DNA of 64,000 nucleotides from Cupriavidus taiwanensis (GTDB lineage: Bacteria; Pseudomonadota; Gammaproteobacteria; Burkholderiales; Burkholderiaceae), in assembly GCF_900250075.1 (NCBI RefSeq), contig NZ_LT977071.1:1129261-1193260 (forward strand). The letters are read 5' to 3'. The notes beneath the pieces are model-generated. The model was not told where the DNA came from. It did not search any database and saw only the letters and a program-made list of their open reading frames with translations. This document shows, piece after piece, positions 25,069 through 34,372 of the stretch. The translations under genes and the position numbers were made by a program. Every line of letters starts with the position of its first letter. Positions within the stretch are counted from its first letter, which is position 1.

Positions 25069-26334
25069 ATGGAATCGAAGATGTCAAACGCATGCGGCCT
25101 GGATTTCGGCACGTCCAACTCGACGGTGGGCTGGAGCCGCCCGGGCAGCGCGGCCGCGCTGCTGCCGCTGGAGGATGGCAAGGCGACGCTGCCGTCGGTG
25201 ATCTTCTTCCATGCCGAGGATCCGCTGGTCAGCTACGGCCGCGCCGCGCTGGGCGATTACCTGGCAGGCTACGAGGGCCGGCTGATGCGCTCGCTCAAGA
25301 GCCTGCTGGGCACCTCGATGATGGACGACAGCACCGAGGTGATGGGCCAGGCCATGCCGTTCCGCAAGCTGCTGGCGCATTTCATCGGCGAGCTCAAGTC
25401 GCGCGCCGAGCAGGCCGCCGGTACCGGGTTCTCGCGCGCGGTGCTGGGGCGTCCGGTGTTCTTTATCGACGAGGACCCGGTGGCCGACCAGCTGGCCGAA
25501 GACACCCTGGCCGGGATCGCGCGCGACGCGGGCTTCAGCGAGATTGCGTTCCAGTATGAGCCGATCGCGGCGGCCTTCGACTACGAGGCCGGCATCACGC
25601 GCGAGGAGCTGGTGCTGGTTGCCGATATCGGCGGCGGCACCTCGGACTTCTCGCTGGTGCGGCTGTCGCCCGAGCGCGCCGCGCGCAGCGACCGGCGCGA
25701 CGACATCCTGGCCAACGGCGGCGTGCACATCGGCGGCACCGACTTCGACCGCGCGCTCAGCCTGGCGCGCGCGATGCCGCTGCTGGGCCTGGGCAGCGCG
25801 CTGCGCAACGGCAAGGCGATGCCGTCGAGCCAGTATTTCGACCTGGCCAGCTGGCACACCATCAACCTGCTCTATACGCGCAAGGCGTGGTCGCTGGTGA
25901 TGGACAACTATCGCGACGCCGCGGACACGGTCAAGCTCGACCGTCTGGTGCGGCTGATCCGCGAGCGCGCCGGACACTGGCTGGCGATCCAGGTCGAAGC
26001 CGGCAAGATCGCGCTGTCGGACACGGGCAGCACCGAGGTGGACCTGCACCGGCTGGAACCGGGCCTGTCGCTGACCATCACGCGCGACGAGTTCGATGCG
26101 TCGATCGACAAGCTGGTGACGAAGACCGAGCAGACCGTGCACAAGCTGCTGGCCGACGCCGGCGTGCGCGGCGCCGCGGTCGACACCATCTTCTTTACCG
26201 GCGGCTCCAGCAGCGTGCCGCTGCTGCGCCAGCGGCTGGCAGCGCTGCTGCCCGAGGCGCGCTGCGTGGAAGGAGACCGCTTCGGCAGCATCGGCAGCGG
26301 GCTGGCGCTGGATGCGGCGAGGAAGTTTGGATGA
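25069..26334 (+). CDS. YegD-type Hsp70-family protein
   Basis: A 421-residue actin/Hsp70-fold ATPase. Phosphate-1 loop: GLDFGTSNSTVGW. Phosphate-2 loop: LVADIGGGTSDFSLV. Adenosine motif: FFTGGSSSVPLLRQRL. Length and sequence match the YegD group, which has the nucleotide-binding domain but no DnaK-like substrate-binding domain or lid. The cellular role of this group is not established; a co-chaperone or assembly role is possible. The ATG at 25069 or the one at 25081 could be the start; AGGAAA lies just before the first. It diverges from the CoA-transferase operon. Confidence 0.88.
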   Translation: MESKMSNACGLDFGTSNSTVGWSRPGSAAALLPLEDGKATLPSVIFFHAEDPLVSYGRAALGDYLAGYEGRLMRSLKSLLGTSMMDDSTEVMGQAMPFRKLLAHFIGELKSRAEQAAGTGFSRAVLGRPVFFIDEDPVADQLAEDTLAGIARDAGFSEIAFQYEPIAAAFDYEAGITREELVLVADIGGGTSDFSLVRLSPERAARSDRRDDILANGGVHIGGTDFDRALSLARAMPLLGLGSALRNGKAMPSSQYFDLASWHTINLLYTRKAWSLVMDNYRDAADTVKLDRLVRLIRERAGHWLAIQVEAGKIALSDTGSTEVDLHRLEPGLSLTITRDEFDASIDKLVTKTEQTVHKLLADAGVRGAAVDTIFFTGGSSSVPLLRQRLAALLPEARCVEGDRFGSIGSGLALDAARKFG

Positions 26335-26413
26335 GGGACGGGCGCGCGGGGGTGTAGTTCGCTGCGTGTTTGCTCCCCGCTTGCGTGGAGAGGGAGCACC
26401 CCCATCAGCCGCC

Positions 26414-27106
26414 TCAAGAGTCAGCGTGCTGCGAGCGCATGTCGCGCAGGCCAAATACATCCCCCAGCGCCAGCCTTGCGGCTCGCAGCGCCCCGCGCGC
26501 GGCCGCAGCATCGCCAGCGAGGCGCAACAGCGCTGGCAGTTCCTGCGGCGCGCGCAGCAGCCCGCCCAGCACCGCGGCCACATCGGTCTTGCCGTCATCG
26601 CCCATGCCAGCCGCGGCAGCGGCCGGCACGGCGCGAGAAGCCGGATCGACGACCACCCGGCATGCCGCGAACGGCAGCCGGCACGCCGACGCCATGCGCG
26701 CGGCCAGGTGCGATTCCATGTCGACGCACAGGCCCCCCGTGGCCCGGTGCAACGATGCCTTGGCGGCCACCGTCAGGACTGGCTGGTCGGCCCCGGCCGC
26801 GGTGCCGATGCGGGCGTGCGGCAGTGCCGCGTGCATGGCGCGCGTCCACGTCGTGTCGGTGTCGTAGCGCTCGCCGGGCGCGCACACCGCATCGGCCAGC
26901 ACCACATCGCCCGGCGCCAGCGCCGGCTCCAGCCCGCCCGCCACGCCAAAGCTGAGGATGCCCATGCAGTGCCGGCTGGCCATTGCCGACACCTCTTGCT
27001 CCAGCGCCAGGCCGCGCACGCCGTGCACCACGCGGCAGTGCGGACCGGCCGCGATGCGCGCCTCGAACGCCATGCCGGTGACGACCAGCACGAACGGCGC
27101 CGTCAC
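26414..27106 (-). CDS. hpnG: Hopanoid-associated nucleoside phosphorylase-type protein HpnG
   Basis: A 230-residue protein of the purine nucleoside phosphorylase/MTA-SAH nucleosidase fold. The glycine-rich core is GILSFGVAGGLEPALAPGDVV, and CVDMESHLAARMA contains the ribose-binding ME motif. Next to shc this is HpnG, which in hopanoid producers cleaves adenine from adenosylhopane to give ribosylhopane. The GTG at 27106 is the start because it overlaps the shc stop (GTGA), the usual coupled arrangement. Positions further upstream would run deep into shc. Confidence 0.88.
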   Translation of the reverse strand: MTAPFVLVVTGMAFEARIAAGPHCRVVHGVRGLALEQEVSAMASRHCMGILSFGVAGGLEPALAPGDVVLADAVCAPGERYDTDTTWTRAMHAALPHARIGTAAGADQPVLTVAAKASLHRATGGLCVDMESHLAARMASACRLPFAACRVVVDPASRAVPAAAAAGMGDDGKTDVAAVLGGLLRAPQELPALLRLAGDAAAARGALRAARLALGDVFGLRDMRSQHADS

Positions 27107-29154
27107 AGACCCCACGACACCTGGCCGCTGTGGCCACTGTGATCGGCATGGCCGCGCTGCAGGTTGCGGTAGCGCGCCAGAGCCCACAGCGGAAAGTAGC
27201 GCGCATAGCCGTGGTAGCGCAGGTAGAACACGCGCGGGAAGCCCACCGCGGTAAAGCGGGGCTCATGCCACAGGCCGCCGGGCTGCTGCGTGCGCAGCAG
27301 GTAGTCGATGCCGCGTGCCACCGCCGCATGCTGCGCGGCGCCCGCCGCCATCATTGCCAGCAGCGCCCACGCGGTTTGCGAGGCCACGCTGGGCGCGGGT
27401 TCGTAGCCGCGGTAGTCGAGCCGGTAGCTGCTGCCGTCCTCGCCCCAGCCGCCGTCGGCGTTCTGGATCCGCGCCAGCCACGCCACCGCGCGCTGCAGTT
27501 CGGGCGCAGCAGGCGGCAGGCCGGCGGCGTTCAGCGCGCACAGCGCGCTCCAGGTGCCGTAGATGTAGTTGGTGCCCCAGCGGCCGAACCAGCTGCCGTC
27601 GGGCATCTGCTCGGCCAGCAGGTAGCGCAGCGCGCGCGCGGCGGGCTCGCTCTTGCCGGGGGTGGCGCCGGTCTGGCACAGCATCGACAGGCAGCGCGCC
27701 GACACGTCCGCGGTGGGCGGGTCCAGCAGCGCGCCGTGGTCGGCGAAGGGAATGTTGTTCAGGTACAGGTGCGTGTTCTCGGGCTCGAATGCGCCCCAGC
27801 CGCCGTTGCCGCTCTGCATGCCGACGATCCACTCGGTGGCGCGCGCCACCGCTTCGCCGTAGCGCCCCGGCGCATCGTGCGCGCGCATGAAGCGGTCCAT
27901 GGCGGCGGCCACCACCGCGGTGTCGTCGACGTCGGGGTAGTAGGCGTTGGCGTACTGGAAGGCCCAGCCGCCGGGGCGCACCAGCGGGCGCCGCACCGCC
28001 CAGTCGCCGCGCAGGTCCAGCACCTGCAGCGGCCTGAGCCAGTCCAGCGCGCGCCCGGCGGCTTGCGCCGCGCGCACTTCGCCGGTTTCCATCAGCGCGT
28101 GCGTGGCCAGCGCGGTATCCCACACCGGCGACAGGCAGGGCTGGCAATAGGCCTCGTCGCCGTGCTCGACCAGCAGGCGCTCGAGCGAACGCCGCGCCAC
28201 CGCGCGCGCCGGATCGTCGGGCGGCACGCCCAGCACGTCGAACATCATCACGCTGTTGGCCATCGCCGGGAAGATCGCGCCCAGCCCGTCCTCGCCGTTG
28301 AGTCGCTCGCGCACGAAGCGCTGTGCCGCGGCAATGGCGCGCCGGCGCAGCGTGCGCGGGAGCAGCGGCTCGGCCACGCGCAGCAGCGCATCGAGCCCGC
28401 GGAACACCGTGTACCAGCCGGCATGCTGGTGCGGTGCGCGCGGCGGCAGGCCCACCGTGTGGCAGTTGCCGACAAAGAGTTCGTTGATGCCGATGCCGCG
28501 CGGGTTGCGCGCCTGCGGGCGCAGGCTGTTGAGCACCAGCAGCGGCACGATTACCGTGCGGGCCCAGTACGAGATCTTGGACAGGTGGAACGGGAACCAG
28601 CGCGGCAGCAGCATGATCTCGACCGGCATCATCGGCACCGCCTTCCATGGCAGCACGCCGTACAGCGCCAGCAGCGTGCGCGTGAACACGTTAGTGGCCT
28701 CGGCGCCGCCCATGGCGTGGATGGCCTGGCGCGCGCGCTGCATCGGCGCGGACTGCGGATCGTCGCCCGCCATCTTCAGCGCGAAATACGCCTTGACGCT
28801 GGCACTGACGTCGGAGCGGCCCTGATGGAACAGCGGCCAGCCGCCATCGGGGTTCTGGATGCGGCGCAGGTAGCGCGCCATGCGCGCTTCCAGGTCGAGG
28901 TCGGGCGCTTCGCCGAGGTAGTGCACCATCAGCACGTATTCGGCGGGGATGGTGGCGTCGGCCTCGAGTTCATAGATCCAGTGGCCGTCGGGGCGCTGCT
29001 GGTGCAGCAGTGCGTCGAGGGCGCGGCCGATGCCATGGTCTAGCGCTGGCGCGGACAAGCGTGTCGCCGGCGCTTGCGCCGGGCCGGCCGGCTCACGCTG
29101 CGCCGCATCGGTGTGCGGCGCGGCGTTGGCAAGGGCGGTCTCGTTCATCGACAT
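27103..29154 (-). CDS. shc: Squalene-hopene cyclase
   Basis: A 683-residue cyclase. The catalytic DxDD motif is in YYPDVDDTAVV (D408-D411) and many QW repeats (such as GNGGWGAFEPE and NADGGWGEDGSSYRLDYRGYEP) stabilise the alpha-barrel. The enzyme turns squalene into hopene at the inner membrane. The N-terminal 35 residues are a low-complexity extension before the family start. The ATG at 29154 has a strong AGGAGG site. It lies 59 bp downstream of hpnD and overlaps hpnG. The open frame continues upstream through hpnD, but only as a shadow. Confidence 0.95.
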   Translation of the reverse strand: MSMNETALANAAPHTDAAQREPAGPAQAPATRLSAPALDHGIGRALDALLHQQRPDGHWIYELEADATIPAEYVLMVHYLGEAPDLDLEARMARYLRRIQNPDGGWPLFHQGRSDVSASVKAYFALKMAGDDPQSAPMQRARQAIHAMGGAEATNVFTRTLLALYGVLPWKAVPMMPVEIMLLPRWFPFHLSKISYWARTVIVPLLVLNSLRPQARNPRGIGINELFVGNCHTVGLPPRAPHQHAGWYTVFRGLDALLRVAEPLLPRTLRRRAIAAAQRFVRERLNGEDGLGAIFPAMANSVMMFDVLGVPPDDPARAVARRSLERLLVEHGDEAYCQPCLSPVWDTALATHALMETGEVRAAQAAGRALDWLRPLQVLDLRGDWAVRRPLVRPGGWAFQYANAYYPDVDDTAVVAAAMDRFMRAHDAPGRYGEAVARATEWIVGMQSGNGGWGAFEPENTHLYLNNIPFADHGALLDPPTADVSARCLSMLCQTGATPGKSEPAARALRYLLAEQMPDGSWFGRWGTNYIYGTWSALCALNAAGLPPAAPELQRAVAWLARIQNADGGWGEDGSSYRLDYRGYEPAPSVASQTAWALLAMMAAGAAQHAAVARGIDYLLRTQQPGGLWHEPRFTAVGFPRVFYLRYHGYARYFPLWALARYRNLQRGHADHSGHSGQVSWGL

Positions 29155-29213
29155 GCAACCTCCTTGTGCCGGCGACCGGCATGCCGGCCCCGGCGTGCAT
29201 CGACATGCCGCGC

Positions 29214-30077
29214 TCAGCCAATGGCGTGGCGCAGCACGATCCAGAGCAATTGCGCGCGCGGCAGGCGTACGCGCTGGCGCGGCGCCCGCCAGGCCTGCGC
29301 GCACAGCCGCGCCAGGATGCGGTGATAGACCTCGGCCATGATGCGCGGCGAACGCACCTGGCGTGCCGGGCAGCGCGCCATGATGGCCTGGGCCTGGTCG
29401 TAGTGGGCCTGGGCCTCGCGCGCCACGGCCGCGCATGCCTGCCCGAGCGCCGGGTGCGCGGCCACGGCCGCGGGCGTGGCGGTCGCGATGCCGGCCGCCG
29501 CCAGCGCCTCGGCCGGCAGGTAGAGCCGGCCGATGGCGGCATCCTCGTCGATATCGCGCAGGATATTGGTCAGCTGCAGCGCACGGCCCAGGTGGTGCGC
29601 CAGCGCAATCCCGCAATCCGTCTCCAGCCCGAACACGCGCACCGCCAGCCGGCCCACCGCGCTGGCCACGCGGTCGCAGTACAGGTCGAGGGTGGCGGCA
29701 TCGGGTGCGCGGATATCCTGCACCACGTCCATGGTCATGCCGTCGAGCACGGCGAGGAAGTCCGCCTGCTGCAGGTCGTAGGCGCGGATCTGTTCGCACA
29801 GCGGCTGCAGCGGCGCGGGCGGGTTGCCGGCGTAGCAGGCGTCGATGTCGCGGCGCCAGGCATCGAGCGCGGCCAGGCGCTCGGCATGCGGCGCGTCGCC
29901 GTCGGCGATATCGTCGACGGCGCGGCAGAACGCGTAGATCTGGAACATGGCCTGGCGCTGTGCCGCCGGCAGGATGCGCAGCGCGGCATGGAAGGAGCTG
30001 CCCGACGAGGCGGCGGGACCAGCCTGGGCGCCGATGCCGGAGCGGCTGTCTGAAGCTGCGATCTGAGTACCGGCCAC
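29214..30077 (-). CDS. hpnD: Presqualene diphosphate synthase HpnD
   Basis: A 287-residue trans-isoprenyl diphosphate synthase of the squalene/phytoene group. The first aspartate-rich motif is in YAFCRAVDDIADGD, the second region reads LTNILRDIDEDAAIGRLYLP. The SGSSFHAALRILPAAQRQAMF start is typical of HpnD rather than HpnC. It condenses two farnesyl diphosphates to presqualene diphosphate; HpnC and HpnE would finish squalene but are not in this window. The GTG at 30077 was chosen because GAGGAG lies 4 nt upstream and the length then fits the family. First gene of the hpnD-shc-hpnG run. Confidence 0.88.
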   Translation of the reverse strand: MAGTQIAASDSRSGIGAQAGPAASSGSSFHAALRILPAAQRQAMFQIYAFCRAVDDIADGDAPHAERLAALDAWRRDIDACYAGNPPAPLQPLCEQIRAYDLQQADFLAVLDGMTMDVVQDIRAPDAATLDLYCDRVASAVGRLAVRVFGLETDCGIALAHHLGRALQLTNILRDIDEDAAIGRLYLPAEALAAAGIATATPAAVAAHPALGQACAAVAREAQAHYDQAQAIMARCPARQVRSPRIMAEVYHRILARLCAQAWRAPRQRVRLPRAQLLWIVLRHAIG

Positions 30078-30165
30078 GTAACTCCTCGACACGCTGCTTA
30101 CCGTCCCGCACTGGCCGCGCGGCGTTGGCGCGCGACTCGTCCGGGAGGTGGTTGTGGGTCGGGCG

Positions 30166-30174
30166 ATTATAGCA
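30166..30174 (-). promoter_or_regulatory. Extended -10 promoter of the hpnD-shc-hpnG operon
   Basis: On the minus strand TGCTATAAT gives a perfect -10 hexamer with the TGn extension. No good -35 is present, which is normal for extended -10 promoters. The predicted transcript start near 30159 leaves a leader of about 80 nt. Confidence 0.55.
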
Positions 30175-30228
30175 ATTTCACCTGCAACGGCGCGGGCGCG
30201 ACCGTGCTGCAGCATGGTTGCGCCCAAA

Positions 30229-30257
30229 CAAAAAGCCCCGCAAATCTGCGGGGCTTT
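30229..30257 (-). terminator. Rho-independent terminator of the cold-shock gene
   Basis: Perfect 10-bp stem AAAGCCCCGC / GCGGGGCTTT with a 6-nt loop. In the minus direction it runs into TTTTTGTTTG. It lies 42 bp after the cold-shock stop codon. Confidence 0.85.
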
Positions 30258-30299
30258 CGTGCCGGCCGGCCCGTCGGGCCAGCCGGAGCCTCACCGGTA

Positions 30300-30503
30300 T
30301 CAGAGGGCCTGAATCTTGGTGGCTTGCTCGCCCTTCTGGCCCATGGCCTTGACGTAGCGCACCTTCTGGCCTTCCTTCAACGACTTGAAGCCCGAGCCTT
30401 CGATGGCGGAGAAGTGCGCGAACAGGTCATTGCCGCCTTCGTCCGGCGTGATGAAGCCGAAGCCCTTGGCGTCGTTGAACCACTTAACGGTACCGGTTTC
30501 CAT
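30300..30503 (-). CDS. cspA: CspA-family cold-shock protein
   Basis: A 67-residue single cold-shock domain starting [23 protein letters not shown]1 is KGFGFI and RNP2 is LFAHFSAI. The family binds single-stranded RNA and DNA and melts mRNA structure. The ATG at 30503 is the standard family start; an in-frame extension to 30527 does not match the family. It has a long untranslated leader with a promoter near 30.7 kb and its own terminator, so it is monocistronic. Confidence 0.95.
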   Translation of the reverse strand: METGTVKWFNDAKGFGFITPDEGGNDLFAHFSAIEGSGFKSLKEGQKVRYVKAMGQKGEQATKIQAL

Positions 30504-30700
30504 ATCTATCTCAACCTTGAATTTCAAAATGAGCGAAAACGCTCGTTATACACCGTGTGCAAGCACCCGGCGGATCTGTTTTATCTTCCCCGCCAGCGCA
30601 TTCCATATGACTTCGATATGTCGCTGTCGTGACAACCGAAACCGTCACGGAACGACAACACCAAATGACACACCGAATGGGCGCTGCACAAGTGGGAATC

Positions 30701-30728
30701 ATTCTGCCGAATTTTCCCGGTGTGTCAA
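30701..30728 (-). promoter_or_regulatory. Candidate promoter of the cold-shock gene
   Basis: On the minus strand TTGACA (30728-30723) and CAGAAT (30706-30701) are separated by 16 bp. The start of transcription would be near 30694, giving a leader of about 190 nt, comparable to the long regulatory leaders of cspA-type mRNAs. Confidence 0.5.
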
Positions 30729-31256
30729 TCAGGCTAAGCGCCTAATCATGATGAGAGGTTCCGACAGGAGATATTAGCGTTTTCTACTTCAGTACCGATT
30801 CAGTGAATTCCCTGATTTTTTATTGTTGCGTTTGCCTGTGCATGCACCGCAGCCGGGCCGCGTGCCACGTAGTCGTGCATAATGGGTTGCCGCCCGCTGC
30901 AAGCTGGTGCCATCTTTTTTACAAATTTTTACGGCACCGTTCCTACCGCGTTCGGGTGAGGCCAGTCCAGCGCGGATATAACATTATGCGGATAAACCAC
31001 AATACCCGTGACAGCAGGCAGGCTATCCATGCCAATACATGAGTCAACGGCCTGCATGCGCGTCCATACATAAGAGAATGAACGCAAAGATTTCATGTGG
31101 TGGCAAAGCAGCTGTCCGGAAATTCGCTAACGGACAGCGACCTCGCCGGGCGTAGCGACGCTGTTCTTTCGCTGGCTGGCAGCCCGCGGTCCCAAAGCAT
31201 CGACGGCCCACGCGCGCTGCCTGAGGCGCAAGTCGCCTCCATGTCTCCTTTTCGGG

Positions 31257-31296
31257 ACAATTGTTGACAATACGGGGCCGGTGCCTGCTCTAGCAT
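31257..31296 (+). promoter_or_regulatory. Candidate pelA promoter element (CAATTGTTGnCA ... TAGCAT)
   Basis: The palindrome ACAATTGT (31257-31264) runs into TTGACA (31264-31269), and TAGCAT (31291-31296) follows. A second dyad ATTGT-TG-ACAAT covers 31260-31271. The 21-bp gap between TTGACA and TAGCAT is too long for a plain sigma-70 promoter, so the upstream block may be an activator or repressor site. The same two blocks at the same distance occur at 49668-49707. Transcription from here would give a leader of about 120 nt to the pelA GTG. Confidence 0.4.
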
Positions 31297-31423
31297 GCGG
31301 ATGCCGGATACCATCGCACTTTTCCGAATTGACGGTCAGAACCAGGCGCCACGCGGTCGCGAACCGCCTCTAAAATGTCTGGCACCGTGCACTTCGGGTG
31401 CGCAAAAATAAAGGAAGCACGCT

Positions 31424-34372
31424 GTGAATCGACTGGGGGAAGCGCAAGGCAGCCGGCACGGCTGGTGTGGCCGCACGCCACGCCGGCCGGGATGGCTGGC
31501 CTTGCTGGGGCATCTGGCCCAGTGCGCTGCGCTGGCGCTTGCCCTCGGAGCGGCTGGGGCTGCCGCGGCACAGCCGGCGGCCGGCGCTGCGGCATCCGCG
31601 CCGGCAATGCCGTCGATCGCGCTGCACTACGGCGCCAAGCCGCCGGTCGACGCGCTGCAGGCATTCGATATCGCCGTGGTCGAACCCGACAGCGGCTTCG
31701 ACCCACGCCGGGTCGCCACCCCCGCGACCGCCTGGTTTGCCTATGTCAGCGTGGGCGAGGTGCTGGAAGGCCGCCCGTATTTCAAGGACATCCCCAAGAG
31801 CTGGTTCGTCGGCCGCAACGACGCGTGGAACGCGCCGGTGATCGACCAGGCGGCCGACGGCTGGCCCGCCTTCTATGTCGACAAGGTGATCGCGCCGCTG
31901 TGGGCGCGGGGTTTCCGCGGCTTCTTTCTGGATACCCTGGACTCGTACCAGCTCGCCGCCAAAACCGACGCCGAGCGCGCGCGGCAGGAAGCCGGCCTGG
32001 TGCGCGTGGTGCGCGCGATCAAGGCGCGCTACCCCGATGCCCGGCTGATCTTCAACCGCGGCTTCGAGATCCTGCCGCAGGTGCATGGCCTGGCGTATGC
32101 CGTTGCCTTCGAGTCCCTGTTCCGCGGCTGGAACCAGGCCCAGGGCCGCTATGTCGAGGTGCCGCAGGCCGACCGCGACTGGCTGCTGGCGCAGGCGCGC
32201 ACCATCCGCGAGCAATACCGGCTGCCGGTGGTGTCGATCGACTACTGCCCGCCGGCGGACCGCCGCTGCGCGCGCGACACCGCGCGGCGCATCCGCGCGC
32301 TGGGCATCACCCCCTATGTTGCCGACCCCGGCCTGCAGACCATCGGCATCGGCCAGGTCGAAGTGCTGCCGCGGCGCGTGCTGGTGGTGCAGGAGCGCGG
32401 CCCGGGCGTGGCGATCGACCAGTCCGAGGGCGTGCGCTTTGTCTCGATGCCGCTCAACTACCTGGGCTACCGCGTCGAATTTGCCGACACCAGCGAGGAG
32501 CTGCCCGAGATCGGCCCCGACCGTTATGCCGGCGTGGTGATGTACCTGACGGGCAAGGTCACGGCGCAGCCGGGCCGCTTCCATACCTGGGTGCAGGCGC
32601 GCATGGCGCAGGGCATGCCGGTGGTGTTCCTGAACGACTTCGGCACCAGCGTCAGTGGCGCGGTGGCGCGCGGCTTCGGCCTGAAGGCGGTCAGGGGGCG
32701 CGTGTCGGGCCCGGTCGAGGTGCTGGCCAAGGACCCGATGATGGGTTTCGAGATGCCGGTGGCGCCCGACCGCAACCAGGCCGAGGCGATCCAGGTGCCG
32801 GACGGCGACGGCTTCCGCACGCTGCTGCGCCTGCGCTCCGGCACCCTGACCTATGACGCCGCGGCCATCACGCCGTGGGGTGGCTATGTGCTGGGCCCGT
32901 ATGCGGTGCACGAGAGCGGCATCGGCACCGCCGACAGCCGCTGGGTGGTGCAGCCGCTGGACTTCCTGCGCGAGGCGCTGCGCCTGCCCGCGATGCCGGT
33001 GCCCGACGTCACCACCGAGAACGGCCGGCGCCTGCTGACCATCCATATCGATGGCGACGGCTTTGCCTCGCGCGCCGAGATTCCCGGCGGCGGCTTCTCC
33101 GGCGAGGTGCTGTTGCGCGAGATCTTCGACCGCTACCGGCTGCCGATGACCATGTCGGTGATCCAGGGCGAGGTCAGCCGCGACGGCATGTACCCGAAGC
33201 TCAGTGCCCAGCTCGAGCCGATCGCGCGCAAGATCTTCGCCCAGCCCTATGTCGAGGTGGCCAGCCATACCTTCTCGCACCCGTTCGAGTGGGCGCGCAC
33301 GGTTCCGGCTCAGGGCGGCAAGGCCGCCGCGGGCGCGGGCGACGCGGCCTTCCACCTGAACATCCCCGGCTACACCATGGACCTGAACCGCGAGATCGGC
33401 GGTTCCATCGACTACATCAACCGCAGCCTGGCGCCCGCCGGCAAGCCGGTCAGCCTGCTGCTGTGGTCGGGCGACTGCCAGCCGCCGGCCGAGGCCCTGC
33501 GCCTGACCGACCAGGCGCGCGTGTTCAACATGAACGGCGGCGACACGCTGATCACGCGCAGCAATCCCAGCTGGACCGCGATCGCGCCGCTGGGCATCAA
33601 CAAGCCGGGCGGCACCTTCCAGGTGTTCGCGCCCAACCAGAACGAGAACGTCTACACCAACCTGTGGCATGGCCCGTTCTACGGCTTCGAGCGCGTGATC
33701 GAGACGTTCGAGCTGACCGACCGGCCGTATCGCTTCAAGCCCGTCAACATCTATTACCACAGCTACTCCGGCACCAAGGCGGCGTCGCTGAAGGCGCTGC
33801 GCAAGGTCTACGACTACGTGCTGGCGCAGCCGCTGCTGCCGCTGCATTCGACCGATTACGTGCGCAAGGTGCTCGACTGGCAGGAGATGGCGGTGGCGCG
33901 CGAAGTGGGCGACGGCAGTGCCGGCAGCAGCGCCACGCAATGGATCGTGCGCGGCGACGGCAACCTGCGCAACCTGCGCTGGAGCGGCGCGGGCCTGCCC
34001 GACGTTGCCGCGGCGAAGGGCGTGACCGGAACCTCGCCGGCGCCCGGCGGCGGCGTCTACCTGCACCTGGACGGCGGCGATGCGCGCTTTGCCATGCGCG
34101 AGGCCGCGGCCCCGGCGCCGGCCACGCCGCAGCTGGCCGAAGCCAGCGGCATCGTGCGCGACTGGTCGCAGCGCGACGGCGTCACCCGTTTTGCCTTCAG
34201 TGGCTACTTCAAGCCGTTCTTCCGCCTGGCCAACGCCGGCCACTGCCGCGTCAGCGTCGATGGCAAGGCCGTGGCGACGGTGCGCGAACGCAACACGCTG
34301 CGCGTCGATACCGCACCCGTGACCGACCCCAATCATGTCAGGCAACAAGTCGAAGTCCGCTGCGCCGGCTGA
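31424..34372 (+). CDS. pelA: Pel polysaccharide hydrolase/deacetylase PelA
   Basis: A 982-residue exported protein with a hydrophobic export signal ending about residue 48. The N-terminal glycoside hydrolase domain (about residues 60-310) contains FAYVSVGEV, GFRGFFLDTLDSY and ARLIFNRGFEIL. The carbohydrate deacetylase domain shows the metal-binding DGD (HIDGDGF, D543 and D545) and HTFSH (H615, H619). PelA trims and partially deacetylates Pel in the periplasm, working with PelB. It starts with GTG, supported by AAGGAAG 6 nt upstream. It overlaps pelB by 38 bp. Confidence 0.95.
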   Translation: MNRLGEAQGSRHGWCGRTPRRPGWLALLGHLAQCAALALALGAAGAAAAQPAAGAAASAPAMPSIALHYGAKPPVDALQAFDIAVVEPDSGFDPRRVATPATAWFAYVSVGEVLEGRPYFKDIPKSWFVGRNDAWNAPVIDQAADGWPAFYVDKVIAPLWARGFRGFFLDTLDSYQLAAKTDAERARQEAGLVRVVRAIKARYPDARLIFNRGFEILPQVHGLAYAVAFESLFRGWNQAQGRYVEVPQADRDWLLAQARTIREQYRLPVVSIDYCPPADRRCARDTARRIRALGITPYVADPGLQTIGIGQVEVLPRRVLVVQERGPGVAIDQSEGVRFVSMPLNYLGYRVEFADTSEELPEIGPDRYAGVVMYLTGKVTAQPGRFHTWVQARMAQGMPVVFLNDFGTSVSGAVARGFGLKAVRGRVSGPVEVLAKDPMMGFEMPVAPDRNQAEAIQVPDGDGFRTLLRLRSGTLTYDAAAITPWGGYVLGPYAVHESGIGTADSRWVVQPLDFLREALRLPAMPVPDVTTENGRRLLTIHIDGDGFASRAEIPGGGFSGEVLLREIFDRYRLPMTMSVIQGEVSRDGMYPKLSAQLEPIARKIFAQPYVEVASHTFSHPFEWARTVPAQGGKAAAGAGDAAFHLNIPGYTMDLNREIGGSIDYINRSLAPAGKPVSLLLWSGDCQPPAEALRLTDQARVFNMNGGDTLITRSNPSWTAIAPLGINKPGGTFQVFAPNQNENVYTNLWHGPFYGFERVIETFELTDRPYRFKPVNIYYHSYSGTKAASLKALRKVYDYVLAQPLLPLHSTDYVRKVLDWQEMAVAREVGDGSAGSSATQWIVRGDGNLRNLRWSGAGLPDVAAAKGVTGTSPAPGGGVYLHLDGGDARFAMREAAAPAPATPQLAEASGIVRDWSQRDGVTRFAFSGYFKPFFRLANAGHCRVSVDGKAVATVRERNTLRVDTAPVTDPNHVRQQVEVRCAG

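Larger units (their letters stand above)
30504..31423. other. 920-bp AT-richer intergenic region between cspA and pelA
   Basis: The longest gene-free stretch in the window. It holds the cold-shock leader and promoter (30504-30728) and the candidate pelA promoter (31257-31296). From about 30760 to 31020 it is visibly richer in A+T than its surroundings, with runs such as GATTTTTTATTG and CATCTTTTTTACAAATTTTTAC. A 79-codon frame at 30803-31042 has no family features, odd Cys/His/Arg-rich composition and no ribosome site, and is not called. The AT-rich part could be a binding region for nucleoid proteins or c-di-GMP-responsive regulators controlling pel. Confidence 0.6.

Noticed and set aside
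27103..30111. A 1002-codon open frame that would fuse an extra domain to squalene-hopene cyclase
   Set aside because: The first 319 codons are an out-of-frame, Arg/Pro-rich shadow of hpnD. shc has its own ATG at 29154 with a strong AGGAGG site.
30803..31042. A 79-codon frame in the AT-rich region before pelA
   Set aside because: No ribosome site, no recognisable fold, unusual Cys/His/Arg content; more likely regulatory DNA.
31257..31296. Plain sigma-70 promoter using TTGACA and TAGCAT
   Set aside because: The 21-bp spacing is too long for a normal sigma-70 pair; it is kept only as a bipartite regulatory element.
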